From: Acephala macrosclerotiorum
Taxonomy: Eukaryota; Ascomycota; Leotiomycetes; Helotiales; Mollisiaceae
DNA: 64,000 nt
Reading direction: 5' to 3'
Assembly: GCA_014904845.1 (NCBI GenBank)
Contig: MU119377.1
Span: forward strand, 52,562-116,561
Shown here one piece after another: positions 12,276 to 24,700 of the stretch (the stretch's first letter is position 1; the number at the start of each line of letters is the position of its first letter). A program made the position numbers and the translations under genes. Below the pieces are notes generated by a model. It was not told the DNA's origin and did not search any database. It was given only the letters and a program-made list of their open reading frames with translations.

Positions 12276-13942
12276 TTATTTAAATTCTTAGTATATATAC
12301 TTACTATAAAATCTATCAATAAAATTTTCAATAAATTGTCGAAATATTTAAACTCGAAAAAAAGTTTTTTGATTATAATATTTAAATACACTATTAAAAG
12401 TTTTAATCAAATTAGATCGAATTTACTAAAGTGTAATACGCGATTTTTTAATTTTATTTATTTTAAAAAAAAAATCTTTATTTAAAACTATATATTATTT
12501 CAAGATTTTTCTAGAAAATTTTAAAATAGTACTATTTTTAATTTTTTTTTTTTATTTAATTAAAACTTTTTTTATTACGTTTTTAATTTTCATAAATTCA
12601 TTATTGATATTACTAATCGCAATTGTTTTTTTTTTCCAATAATAATTTACTAATAATTTCTTATAAATTATTGAAATCGCATTATACGATTTGTACAAAC
12701 GTATTATAATTATTTTCGTTTCGTTTTTTGTGTACGAAACTCGTATTTTTGAGATTTAATAAAATATTTCTTTGAGATATAATAATAATATTATAAAAAC
12801 TTCGAAAGTAAAAATTGAAATTATAAAATTTGCACATAGAAAAACAATATAATAAATTAATCGAATTTTGAAAATAAAAAACGTGTAAAATTAAAAAAAA
12901 GAAATTTATTAGTAAAATCGAAAAAAATTATAAATTCTTATGTTTGTAAAAAAATTATATAAAAAAAGCAAACAAATATTTTTGTATTTTAAATAATTGA
13001 AAATTGCAAAATTTATTTGTTTTTACAAAGAAAGTTTTTTAGAGTGTATTAATATATATAATTGAAATATCGTAATATTAATCTCGAATAAAAATTTTTA
13101 AAAGTTTTAAATAAATAGTTTTATATTGATTTTTTATAAAGTGTATTAAATGAATTTTAAAAAGAAAAAAATAGAAAAAAGCAAATACTTATAAATCGTT
13201 TTTATAGAAAAAATGTATATAAATTTTTAAAAAAAATTGTCGCGAAATACTCAAATAAATAAAATATATTCGATTAATAAAATTGTTTATATACAAAATA
13301 ATACAAATTAAAACTTTAAAAAAATGAAAAAAGAAATAAATAATACTAAAAAAAAATTATAATCTTTGAATTGACATAAAATTGAAAAATGGTAATTAAA
13401 AAGTTTTAAAAAAAAAAAAAAAAAAAATTGAAAAAAGTTTTTTTATAAATTATAGTAAATATTATATTAATAAACGTTTATACAATTTGAATATAATTAA
13501 ATATAATCGAAATACATTTAAATATATCGAAATATATTTAGAAATATTTGAATATATTAGAAAATATTCTTTATAAATCTCAAAAATCAAAATTTTTTAA
13601 GATTTTCTAAAAAAAGAAAAAATAGTACAATCTCGTCTTTTTATATAATAAAACCGTTCCGATTATAATAAAAAAAAAGTAAAGTTTTCAAAGTGTAAAT
13701 AAAGTTTATTAAAATAAGTAAAAGTATTTTAAAAAGAATCGACAAAAAAATAAAATTATTATAAGTAAAAAAAAAAAAAAATAGTTTTTTTTCGATTAAA
13801 AAATCGTTATTATCTCGAAATTTAACGAATTCTTTTTATTTATTTAATTTTTAGAGAACTATATATATTTATTTCTTTCGATTTTACTAAGTTTAAAAAT
13901 ACGAATTACAATTCTAATTCTTTTTTCAATTTCTTAAATACT

Positions 13943-16900
13943 TTATTTATTACGAAATTCTTTAGTCGTTTTTTTTTCTATATTTGCATTCTTATTATCA
14001 TTAAAATCAACGAACTCAACAATATTCTTATTTTCGCCATTATTCAAAGAATTCCAATATTCATTTCTTTTAACGAATTTCTTCAAGCGATTCCCAATAT
14101 ATGATTTTCGAATTACTGTTTCGTTTATTTCTTCGAACAAATAATTCTTCTTCAATTAATTTGTTTAACGAACTCGATATAAATTCAATTATTTATACAA
14201 CAATTTAATATTTTTAAACATATTCTAATCAATAAATTTAATATCATATATTAAAACGAAATCTTTTTTTCGAATTAATTTCTTTCGTATTTAATAATAA
14301 ACGTCGAAATATACTTAATCTTATTTACGATTGCGCTTTTTCTTTAGTCTCAATTCTTTCATATTCTCATTTCGCATTTCAATCTATCTAATTCTCAACT
14401 CAAAAAACTTTACTCAATTATATACTTCGTTTCAATCGAAAGTCTTTCAAATAAAAAATCGAATCTCAACAAATAAAACAATTTCTCTACTATAAACCAT
14501 ATAAAATAACGTATACTCAATTAGTCTATAAATAGTCATTCGATTCGCAAAAAAAACAATTAATAAATATTTCAATCAATTTTTCTTATTTCTTTTCGTT
14601 AAAACAATCAATATAACAATAATAAACTAATATTCTCGCTCAATCATTTTATTTACTTTCGAATTGTATACAAAAATAATAATTCATCTAATTTCAAATC
14701 TATTCAATTCTTTGATAACAATTCTTTTGAATTCGAGTTCTTCGTCTAATTTTATATAATTGAAAACGCTGTATTTACAAATAATATCATTATAAATAAA
14801 TTTAATAATCTTTTTAGAAATCGAATTTTTTATTAATTTAATCTCAATTCAATCGAAAAAATCATCTCGTACTACAATCAAACTATCGAACATTTCACAT
14901 TGCGAAAATTTAATTACATTTATTTCAATACAATAAAATAACGAAACTACTCTTTAAAAATATAAAACTTTCTCGTATTTCTTTTTACTTTTGTACTAAC
15001 AATCGTTACAATTTACTACAAAATCTCGAACGTTTTTATAGTACTTTTTCTAGTAATATCGATTAATTATTCAATAGTAAATACTTTTCTTTTTAATATA
15101 TTCGAATTTATTATATAATTTAATTATAATTATTATACGTTGTTTTAAATCGTTTAAAACAAATCGAAATAAATAAAACTTAATAGTATTTCTTTATAGT
15201 ATTTTGTTTCGAATATTATAATCGACGAATTTTCGAATTAATTTACAAAATTCTACTTTTAAAAACTATTTTAATCGTTTTAGAATTGTTAAATATCAAG
15301 TAATATTTTAAAAATAATTCGAATAATTATTATCAAAAAAAAAGATAATATTATTATTATTGTCATTATTTAATAGTTTATTGATTTCAGAGAAAGCGAT
15401 TAATACAACGCATACGAAAAATGCGATTGATATCGAAAATTGAAAACTAAAAATACCAAGTTTAAAGAAATTTTTTTAAATTTAATTTAATAATTCAAAC
15501 AAATATCTTCGTTTTACGTGTCCACTTTCAATTACAAATAGTCTATTTTCAATCTTTCGATTAATTTTGCGTTTTTTAATCGAGATTGAAATTATTTCAA
15601 TGTAATCAAATTCAATTGCAATAAATTTATCGATATTTGTCTTTTTTTTTTAAATTGTTATTTTTTATTCGCAGTCTTTTGAATAATCCGTTTATAATAA
15701 TATAAATATTTCTTTTAATATGTTTGATTTCGAAGTCGAATAATCGTATTCAAACGAATTAACAAATAATTAAAGTATCAAAAAAATTTATTATTACTCG
15801 ATTCAATTGAACGACGAGCGTATTAATATTCGTTTTAAGAATAAAATAAACACTATATAATTAAAATCGTAATTTGCGAAAATACTTTAAAATTCTTTGA
15901 TACTTTTTTTTTATCGCATTATAATTTCGTTTAATAGTATTTCAAAATCTTAACTCGTATCGAATTACTCGTTTCTATTTTTTATCGTTATACTAATCGA
16001 ATATCTTTCTATACTTTTATTAATTAATATCAATACTTAGAATAATCATTTTCTATTTATTTACAAAATCGTAATAAATTTTGCAAAATATTAAAACCAT
16101 CGTAAATTTGTCTTATAAAAACACTATAGCGATTTTTTATTTTTTTTCTCATTCGAAAAATTCGTTTTTTTTAATTAATCAATATAACAACTCAATAATA
16201 ATACTAAAATATTGAATTTATATTTTGTAATAAATACAAATTCCAATAAAAACTTTGATTTCAAAAATATTATTATATTTAATCTATTCTAGAATTTTAA
16301 TAATTTTTGTATTTTTAAAAAAACACTTTTTAGAATTGCAAACGAAACTAATAATAATTATTTCGTTTTAATAGAATTGTAATTTGAATCTTATACAAAT
16401 TTGAATTCTCTCGATTCGATTTAGTGTTTTATTCAAATTTTAAATATATTCAAAAACGAATCGACGAATCTCTAGAAATATCAACTCATTATCGTAATTC
16501 GTATAAAGTCTTTTGATTTTTACGTTATTCAAAAATAGTATCGCGATTCTAAGAAATACGTTTTTTAGAATTGTTATAATAACTCGAACGAATTAAACTA
16601 CAAAATTAATTATTTTTTGAGACGATATTATTATTCGTAGAAATTTTAATAAAATTATAAAAATAATTATATTTCTATTTCGAACGTTTAACGTAAATTG
16701 ATCGTATTCAAAAAAGAAATCTATTAAAAAAACGCAAAAATATTTAATAAACTTTTCAAAAAATTTATTTACGAAAAGAAATATATTAACGTTTTTTAAA
16801 ATAATCGAATTCATTTTCATAATCGTATTAATCAATCGATAAATTCCAACGATTTTTTTCGCGATTAAAAACTATAAATTCCGATAAAAACTATCGCTTT

Positions 16901-17100
16901 TTTCGAGTATTTCGCGATCAAATCGTTTTTAAAGCATTTTTACTACAATTGAAAATAAGATTTTAAAATAATAAAAACTTTTTTCTTATTACGTCATATA
17001 TTAAATTGTTTTAATACGAATAAACAAATTGATATTTTTATAGATTTTAAAGACTTCTTTTTAATCAAATACTATTGTCTTTTTACGATTGAATATTATT
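13943..17100 (-). pseudogene. Gypsy pol remnant (RT, RNase H, integrase, C-terminal tail), copy B
   Basis: Domains read on the minus strand. The RT palm at 16593-16835 includes LIDFFFEYDQ with the motif A Asp kept. The RT active-site pair at 16524-16529 is Asn-Asn instead of Asp-Asp. The FIGICIYYKI connection motif is at about 16222-16258. RNase H/tether is at about 15690-15850 (LVVQLNRV, IRLFDFEIKHI). In integrase, at about 15120-14600, I see a zinc-site C-x2-C (NCNDC). The first catalytic Asp is probably changed to Asn (14918-14920). The Asp of LDEELEF and the Glu of MIERE are retained with the spacing usual for this family. The tail at 13943-14155 (YIGNRLKKFVKR) is the last open piece. Many in-frame TAA, TGA and TAG codons replace Gln and Trp. 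The upstream limit is approximate. Confidence 0.85.
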
Positions 17101-20100
17101 TCATTAAATATTTCTTTTTCAGATTTCTATAGTCAATTTTCGACAAATAGAAATATTAATCGCTTAAAAATAAATCGTAATCTTTTTAATATCGAAACAA
17201 TTCGCAATAACAAATATTTTACATATTTTTTAATATACTCTTAAAATATTTCTCACGCTTTAAATCGTTCGAATTAATCTTTTCGTCTTTTAAAAACCTC
17301 TCCAATTTCGTCGATTAAATCGACAAATTGTACTTTTTTGAATTTGAGTTTATATATCGTATTAACGTCTATATTAAATAATCTCAAATTGAAATTGTTT
17401 AACGACAAAACTATTTTTTTTATTCGAGTTTTTCTCTCGTTTCTATACTCGAAAATCTTTCGATTTCGTTTTTTTTCAATAGAATAAAATAATTAACGCT
17501 TTATACCGTTCTTCAAATATTCTCTTATAATGTTCACGTTTAAAAACAATAATATTATTACAAAAAAATACTTTTTCGTTTTCTCGTTAAAAACTTTTTT
17601 ATTCAAAATCTCGTTTATTTTCTCTTTATCAAAAAAAAAAAACGTCTCATAAAAAATCGAAAAAAATAATTTCGCTTTTTGTATTATTTCATTTGTATCT
17701 TTTTTTGAACTAGTAGCGCTTGTTTCAATCGTATTTATTTTACATAAAATAATATTAAAAGTATTTAATAAAAAATTAAAAATAGAAAAAAATTCATTAA
17801 AATATAAAAACCGTTCGCGAATTCTAATATTATATTGTTCTCTAACAATACCAATACTTAGTTTCTCGCGTTGTATTCTTTTTCTGATGCTTTTTCGACT
17901 CGAGAGTATATGTAAATATAGCGATTTTTAGTAATTTAATGCAAATAAGTTTTCAAGAGAAAAATAATTATAATCATATAAATAGAATTAAAATCTTTGA
18001 AATTTTAAAATATACTATTTTACGAATTATTATTTTTGTATTCAATTTGTATTTTTATTGTAACGACGAATAATTGTTTTAAAAAAATCTTTTTTGTATT
18101 ATTTACAAAGAAAAAAAAAATCTTATATTCGACTCCGTATTCAATCTCTACTTTCATAATTACTACTTCGACGAATTCGAAGTTTTATTTAATAGTAATA
18201 AACAACTAAAAATCTTCGATATTTGCAATAATACTATCGAAATCTCGAACTATATACGTAAAAACAATACAATACTTCACTTTAATATTTAATATTTCGC
18301 ATTTTTTATTCGAATCAATTGATTCAAACAAATTAAAATATAGTTTAAAAACAACGACAATATACTTTCTTTTAATCAATAACAAGAAATCGATTTCTAC
18401 GAAATTAATTTTAAGTATTACAAAATTCTCAATAATAAAAGCAAATTAACTCGTCTTTTCAAACATTCTATAAAAACTCTAAAAAAATTGTTTCATAGAA
18501 TCAACGATTTCTAGTATTTCTCTTATTACAACAATTTTAATATCTATTAAAATCAAATAATAAATATTGTTTCTTTACTATTAATTAATAATTACTATAA
18601 TAAAATTCAATGTTTTCAAAGTATTAATAATCATTTTTATTCTTTTTTGAATTCTTAAAAGCGATATTATACTTTTAAAAAATCTTTGCAATAAAACTTC
18701 ATTAACAAAATTATTATTTCTAGCGTCGAATTATTGTCTCAAAATTTTATTTTTCGATTAATTTACGTTCATTTTTTCTCGTTTTTCGTTTTAAGCGCTT
18801 TATAAAATTTGTTATTACAATTCGACTTTTAAATACTTTTTTTTTATTTTTGTTTTTCATCGAAAGTTTTCTCGTATACTTTGAATTTTGCTTTTCGATT
18901 TACTTATTATTACTATATTTACTATTACTATATTTATTAACAATTTTTCGTAGAATTTATCAATAATCGCTCTATTAAAACTTTAAACGTTAATATTATT
19001 ACTATTAAAAATATGCAACGATAAATTCAATCTTTTTAAAATTTCTTTATTAGTACTAATTTTACTTTTTTCTTAAACAATAAACTGAACAAATTCTTAG
19101 ATTTTTTGTGCATTTTTAAAACGTTTATTGAAATCGTAATCAAAAAGTCCTCTAATTACTTGTTTTATAATCTGATCATATTAGCGTCGATTGTTTTTAA
19201 GTGTAAACGATCGCAAAAATCGATTACGACTCTAAAAATTATAATACTATTAATCGTTCTCCCAATAGTAATATTCACGATTGATTAATTTATCTATAAA
19301 TAAACAGTAATCCACGAAAAAATAATCAATAAAAAAATCGATTTTTTTATTCTTTGTTCACTCGAAATACTCAAAATAATATCGCTCGCTTTATTAATCG
19401 TTGTATACAGCGTTGGCCTTTATTACATTCCTTTGAACGATCGACGATATATTTTACAAAGACTCAATCGATATTAAACTATATGAAATTCTATATTCGC
19501 TTTTTTTTATATTACTATATTTTTCTCGTTTTCGATTAAAGTTTTTTTCTCGTTTATATTCTCGTAAAAAAATAAACTGATTTTAATTTTGATTTATAGA
19601 AATTATAATACTATTTAATTTTTAAGATATTTTCGTAGTATTAGTATTTAAAACGATTTTCAAATCGTTAAATAACACGAAAAAAAAAAGAAAACTTTTT
19701 CAATTCTTTAATAAAATCGTTTATTTAAATTAAAAGTTTTAATACGAATATTTATCGAATTCTTTAAATTTAAATAATACGTAAAATCGAAAATTGAAAT
19801 TCGATATAAGTTTTTTTAGCGATTGTATACATTTTTTATTGAATTTTTTCTATAAATAATTCGAGTAAAATAAAAAATAGTAAATTATTAATTGCATTTA
19901 AAATCATTCTTTGTACTACGATATTTAAATGTTCTTATTAAATTTTCGAGTATTTTAAATCGTTAATTTTATTGTATTGCCGTTTTTTTTTTTTATATTT
20001 ATATACAATAATCGTTTTTTCGTACATTTTATCGTAATTGTAAATAGATATCTCTATCGACTCGTAATCGATTTCTTTGAAAATTCGTTCTTTAATATGT

Positions 20101-21454
20101 ATTAAAAATCCTTTTATAAACTCGCGTTTTTAATATTATTTGTTCAATTTATTCCGTTTAATCAATTTCTTGAATACTCGATCGAACAAATTTACGTACG
20201 TTTTTATTACTAAAAAACTTTTCGTAAATTGATTAATAATTTTATATAAAAACTTTATATTCATTTAATAGTACTTTTAATCGTATTCGCGAAATTCTTT
20301 TTTTAGAGCGTTATAAAACTCTTTTTCTAAGTAGTTTTCAGTATTATACTTTAATATAAATCGAATTTACTCTTTGTAAATCGAATTAATATATTACAAA
20401 AATCGTATTTTTTTAATTTCTAAAATAATTTTGTAATCTTCGTACATATTATCGTATTATTTCAAAAAAATTGTAATATTATTTTCTTTGAATTAAAATA
20501 TTTTAAAAACTCTAAAAAAAAACATTTATAATTTTAATACGAATATATACTTTTCAAAGTTTTACATTTTTAAAAAATTGTTTTTATTATCCGTAGAAAA
20601 TTTCTTAGAAAAAATCGATAACGTAATTAAAATAAGAATATTTTTTATCAAAAAAAGTAAATTTTAATACGAATAATTTACTGATTTTAGTTTTTAAACT
20701 AAGAATTGATTTAGTGATTCAAAAATACGAATTTTCAAATTACTATCTCCAAATAAAATTCGTTTTAAAAATTAATTTCTATTTATATCGTTTTCTCGTG
20801 AAATTCTTTTTATTCTAATTCTTATTCGAAATTTCACTCGCTTATTCGTTCTAATAAAATGTATTCTCCAAATAAATACTTTTTTAATCGATTTCTTTCG
20901 ATTGAAATTTTTTGTTTCAATCTTTTTCGTATTATTTTCTGAAATCCGAGACTCATTCTAACTCTACTATTCCAACTTGAAAACGATTACGAGCGATCCG
21001 CGAATTACGACTCTCAAAAGAATTAAAACTAAAACATAAAACAATAAAACAATTTCGTTTTTTAATGCTATAATCTTTTTTCTTTTTCGCATCAAAACTT
21101 TCTCTCTTATATTCCAATTTCCACTAAAAATAAAGCCAATTACTGTAAATAATCGCCACGAATTTCTTTTTTTCTTTTTTATATTCGTTTTAATACTAAC
21201 TATTTCAAGTAATTCAATACGTAATTCTCATAAATCAATACTTTTTTACAATTTCGCAATCTTATAATCAAATCATTTAATCTCGAACAATACAATTAAA
21301 ACAAAAAATTCTCGTCAATTGATTTTCAATCTCCAATTTCCAATAATTTGAATTTTTTTTTAATAGTAATAAAAAATAGAATACACAAATCGCACATAAA
21401 CAGTTCTCAGCGAAGTCCATTGAAACAACTCATTTCTCGACGTCGTTTTACTAA
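17100..21454 (-). other. Leader and gag/protease-like part of Gypsy copy B, no frame recognised
   Basis: This 4.3-kb span lies between the 5' LTR and RT, where gag and protease are expected in Ty3/Gypsy elements. No frame over about 60 codons survives on the element's sense strand, and I could not place a zinc knuckle or a protease DTG/DSG motif. It has its only partner in the window in the decayed left part of copy C (7311-9589). The part nearest the LTR (about 20900-21454) has a distinctly higher G+C content than the rest, as if less mutated. Short plus-strand ORFs here (19106-19288, 19354-19539) are antisense and probably chance. Confidence 0.55.
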
Positions 21455-21713
21455 TATAGAAAAACAATAAAATACAAAATAAAAAAATCTAATCGTAAAT
21501 CAATTCGTTTTAATCAATAAACTAAACTCATTCGAAATAATCCGTAATCCGTAAATCAATCAATCAATCAATCAAAATAAAAATAAAAAAAGTTATTAAT
21601 TAGTCTATAGTAAACGAAAACTCTTTATATACTAAAAAACACGTGACTAGTACTGCCTTCGAAACTAGCTATTTACAAGGATTTTTAAAGAGAAAACATA
21701 TAATTTCACTATA
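21455..21713 (-). repeat. 5' LTR of Gypsy copy B
   Basis: 259 bp beginning TATAGAAAAACAA and ending TTTCACTATA. It retains CACGTGACTAGTACTGCC-type segments that are mutated in the other LTRs, so it is the least damaged LTR copy. The adjacent internal sequence (ACTAA, then CGACGTCG on the plus strand) is where a tRNA primer site should be, but I do not recognise the tRNA. Confidence 0.85.
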
Positions 21714-24700
21714 TTAATTAATTAATATAATTATAAAAATAAATTTAATTATTTTAAAAAACGTTAATAAATTTTTTAAAAAATTTATTAAATATTTTTA
21801 TATTTTTTTATTAAATTCTTTTTAAATATAATTAATTTATTTTAAACGTTTAAAATAAAAATATAATAATTTTTATTATTTTATTAAAATTTTATTAAAA
21901 TTTTATTAAAATTTTACGAATAATAATATTATTTTAAAAAATAATTAATTTTATAATTTAATATATTTAAAATTATTATAATAATTTTAAAAAACGTATT
22001 TTTTAAAATCGTAATAATATTTTTAAACGATATAAAAATTAAAAAACTTTATATAAATTATAATAGCAAATAAATATTTTTAAAAATTTATTAATTTATT
22101 TTAAAATATATTTAAAATATTAAATCGAATAAAAAAAATTTAAATTATAATTTTATTAAAATAAAATAATTACTATTAATTTTATTTATAATTTTAAATT
22201 TTTTTTTTTTAAAAATATAAAAATTATTAAAATCTTATTTATTATAAAATATAAATTTAATATTTTAATATTATTATTAAATAATTATATTAATTAATTA
22301 AAAAAAAAATTTTTTAAATAAAAAAAATAAAAAATCATTATAATATTTTTATTAATAAATAAAAAATAATTATTTTAAATATTAATATTAATTAATAAAA
22401 ATACAAAGAAATATTTAATTAATATAATAATAAAAAACAAAAATAAATAATTTGATATAAATTATAATTATAAAATATTATTAAATGAAATTATAATACA
22501 ATAAAAAGAAAATATTAAAATATTTTAAAATATTTTTATAAATTATAATTTTAATTATATAATATTTATTTTATTTTTAAAACGAATATTAATATATTTA
22601 TTATATAATTAAATCGAATAATAATAAAAAATTTTAAAATTAAATATATTAAAAAAATATTTATATTATAATAAACGAATTCTTTAAAAAATCGTAAATA
22701 AAAAATAATAATTCAAAAAAAAAAATATATATTAATAAATTTATTATAATTAAATTTAATTATATTAAATTAATTTTAATTTTAATTTAAAAACAAAAAA
22801 TTAATTAAAAAATAAAAAATAAATATATAAAATAAAAATATTTATTTGAATTATTAAATTAAATTTAAATTTTTTTTTAAATTTAATATTTTTAATTTTT
22901 AAATTTTATATATATTATATTAATTACTTTTTTTAAAATTAATAAATTATTAAATAAAAATAATAATAATAATATTTTTTTTTTAATAATAATTATTTAA
23001 ATTATTTTTAAAATATTATTTAATATTTAATAATTTTAAAACGATTAAAATATTTTTTAAAAATAAAATTTTATTAAAAATTTTTATTAAATTTTATTTT
23101 TTTTAATTTATTTTAAACGATTTAAAATAATATATAATAAATTTAAATATATTAAAAAAAATATTATAAAAATATTTGAAATTTTATTATTTTATTATAT
23201 TAAAATAAACGTAATTAAATTTTCGTAATATAAAATATTTAATAATTTAATTATAATATAAAATAATTTTTTCGATTAAATTCAAAATTAAATAAATTAT
23301 TATTTTTATATATAATTTAAAAATAATTAAAATAATTAAATAAAAATATTAATTTATTAATTTATTAATTTTTTTTTTTTTCGTATTAAATAATTATTTA
23401 TAAATTAATTGAATATATATTATTTTATTTATTAAAATTCGATTTTCTATTTAAAAATTTTTTAATCGAAATTAAATATATAATTAAATTTTAAATTTTA
23501 AATTTTAAATCAAATAAATTAAAATATAAAATAAAAATATAAAAAAAATAAAATTAAAAAAAATATATAATTATAAATAAAATTAAAAATATTTTAATAT
23601 ATAATATTAAATTTATTAAATAAATTAATTAAAAAAATAAATAAAATAATAATTTAAAAATTATATATAAAAAGTTTTATAATAAATAAAATATTTAAAA
23701 AATTAAAAAAAAATTTAAAATTATAATTCGTATTTTTAAATTTAATAAAATCAAAAAAAATAAATATATATAATTTTTTAAAAATTAAAAAAAAAAAAAA
23801 ATTTTTTAAATTTTAAAATAATAATAATTTTTTAATTAAAAATTTTTTTTTTTTTTATTTATAATAATTTTTTTTTTTTATTAATTTTAATAAATTTTAT
23901 TTACGTTTTAAAAAAAATTTTATTTTTTAAAAAACTTTTAAAAAATTTATAAATTTTTTTTTTAATTATATTTAAATTATAAAAACGTTTATTAATATTA
24001 TATTTATTATAATTTATAAAAAAAAAATTTTTTTTATAAATTTTTTAATTATAAATTTTTTAATTTTATATTAATTTAAAAATTATAATTTCTTTTTAAT
24101 ATTATTTATTTATTAATTTTTTTTTTAAATTTTTAATTTATATTATTTTATTTATAAATATATTTTATAATATTTTTTATAAATACGATTTATAAATTTT
24201 TATTTTATTTTTTTAAAATTAATATTATAATATTTTTAATTATATATATTAATATATTTTAAAAAATTTCTTATAAAAATAAATAAATTTTATAATTTTA
24301 AATTATTTAAAACGTAAAAATATTTATTTATTTATTTTTATATAATTTTTTTCAATTTTATTAAAAAAAAATCTTTTTTAAATTTATACGTTTTTTATTT
24401 TTAAAATTTAATTAATTTATTATATTATTTTTTATATATAAATTTTTAAAATTTTTATAATATTATTATTATATTTTAAAAAAATGTTTTATTAAATTTT
24501 AAAAATACGAATTTTATATATAAAAAATAAAATAAAAATAATTATAATACGTTTATATAAATCGTATAATACGATTTTAATAATTTATAAAAAATTATTA
24601 ATAAATTATTATTTAAAAAAAAATAATTATAATTAATTAAATTAAAAAAAATTAAAAATAATATATAATTTTAAATAAAAACTTTTTTTTTAAAATAAAT

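Larger units (their letters stand above)
9590..21713 (-). mobile_element. Ty3/Gypsy LTR retroelement, copy B, full length (12,124 bp)
   Basis: Two LTRs of 259 bp (5' LTR at 21455-21713, 3' LTR at 9590-9848) bound one element on the minus strand. Both flanks carry TTAA (9586-9589 and 21714-21717), a possible 4-bp target duplication, although AT-rich surroundings make chance matches easy. Order along the minus strand is 5' LTR, about 4 kb of leader and gag/protease-like space with no open frame, RT, RNase H, integrase, pol tail to 13943, about 4.1 kb of extra sequence with accessory ORF remnants, 3' LTR. It interrupts copy C. Twelve kilobases is long for a fungal Gypsy element. All genes are broken by RIP-type changes. 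Confidence 0.9.

Noticed and set aside
9586..21717. A 5-bp target duplication for Gypsy copy B
   Set aside because: The five flanking bases are ATTAA and TTAAT, which do not match; only the inner TTAA agrees, and that can be chance in this composition.
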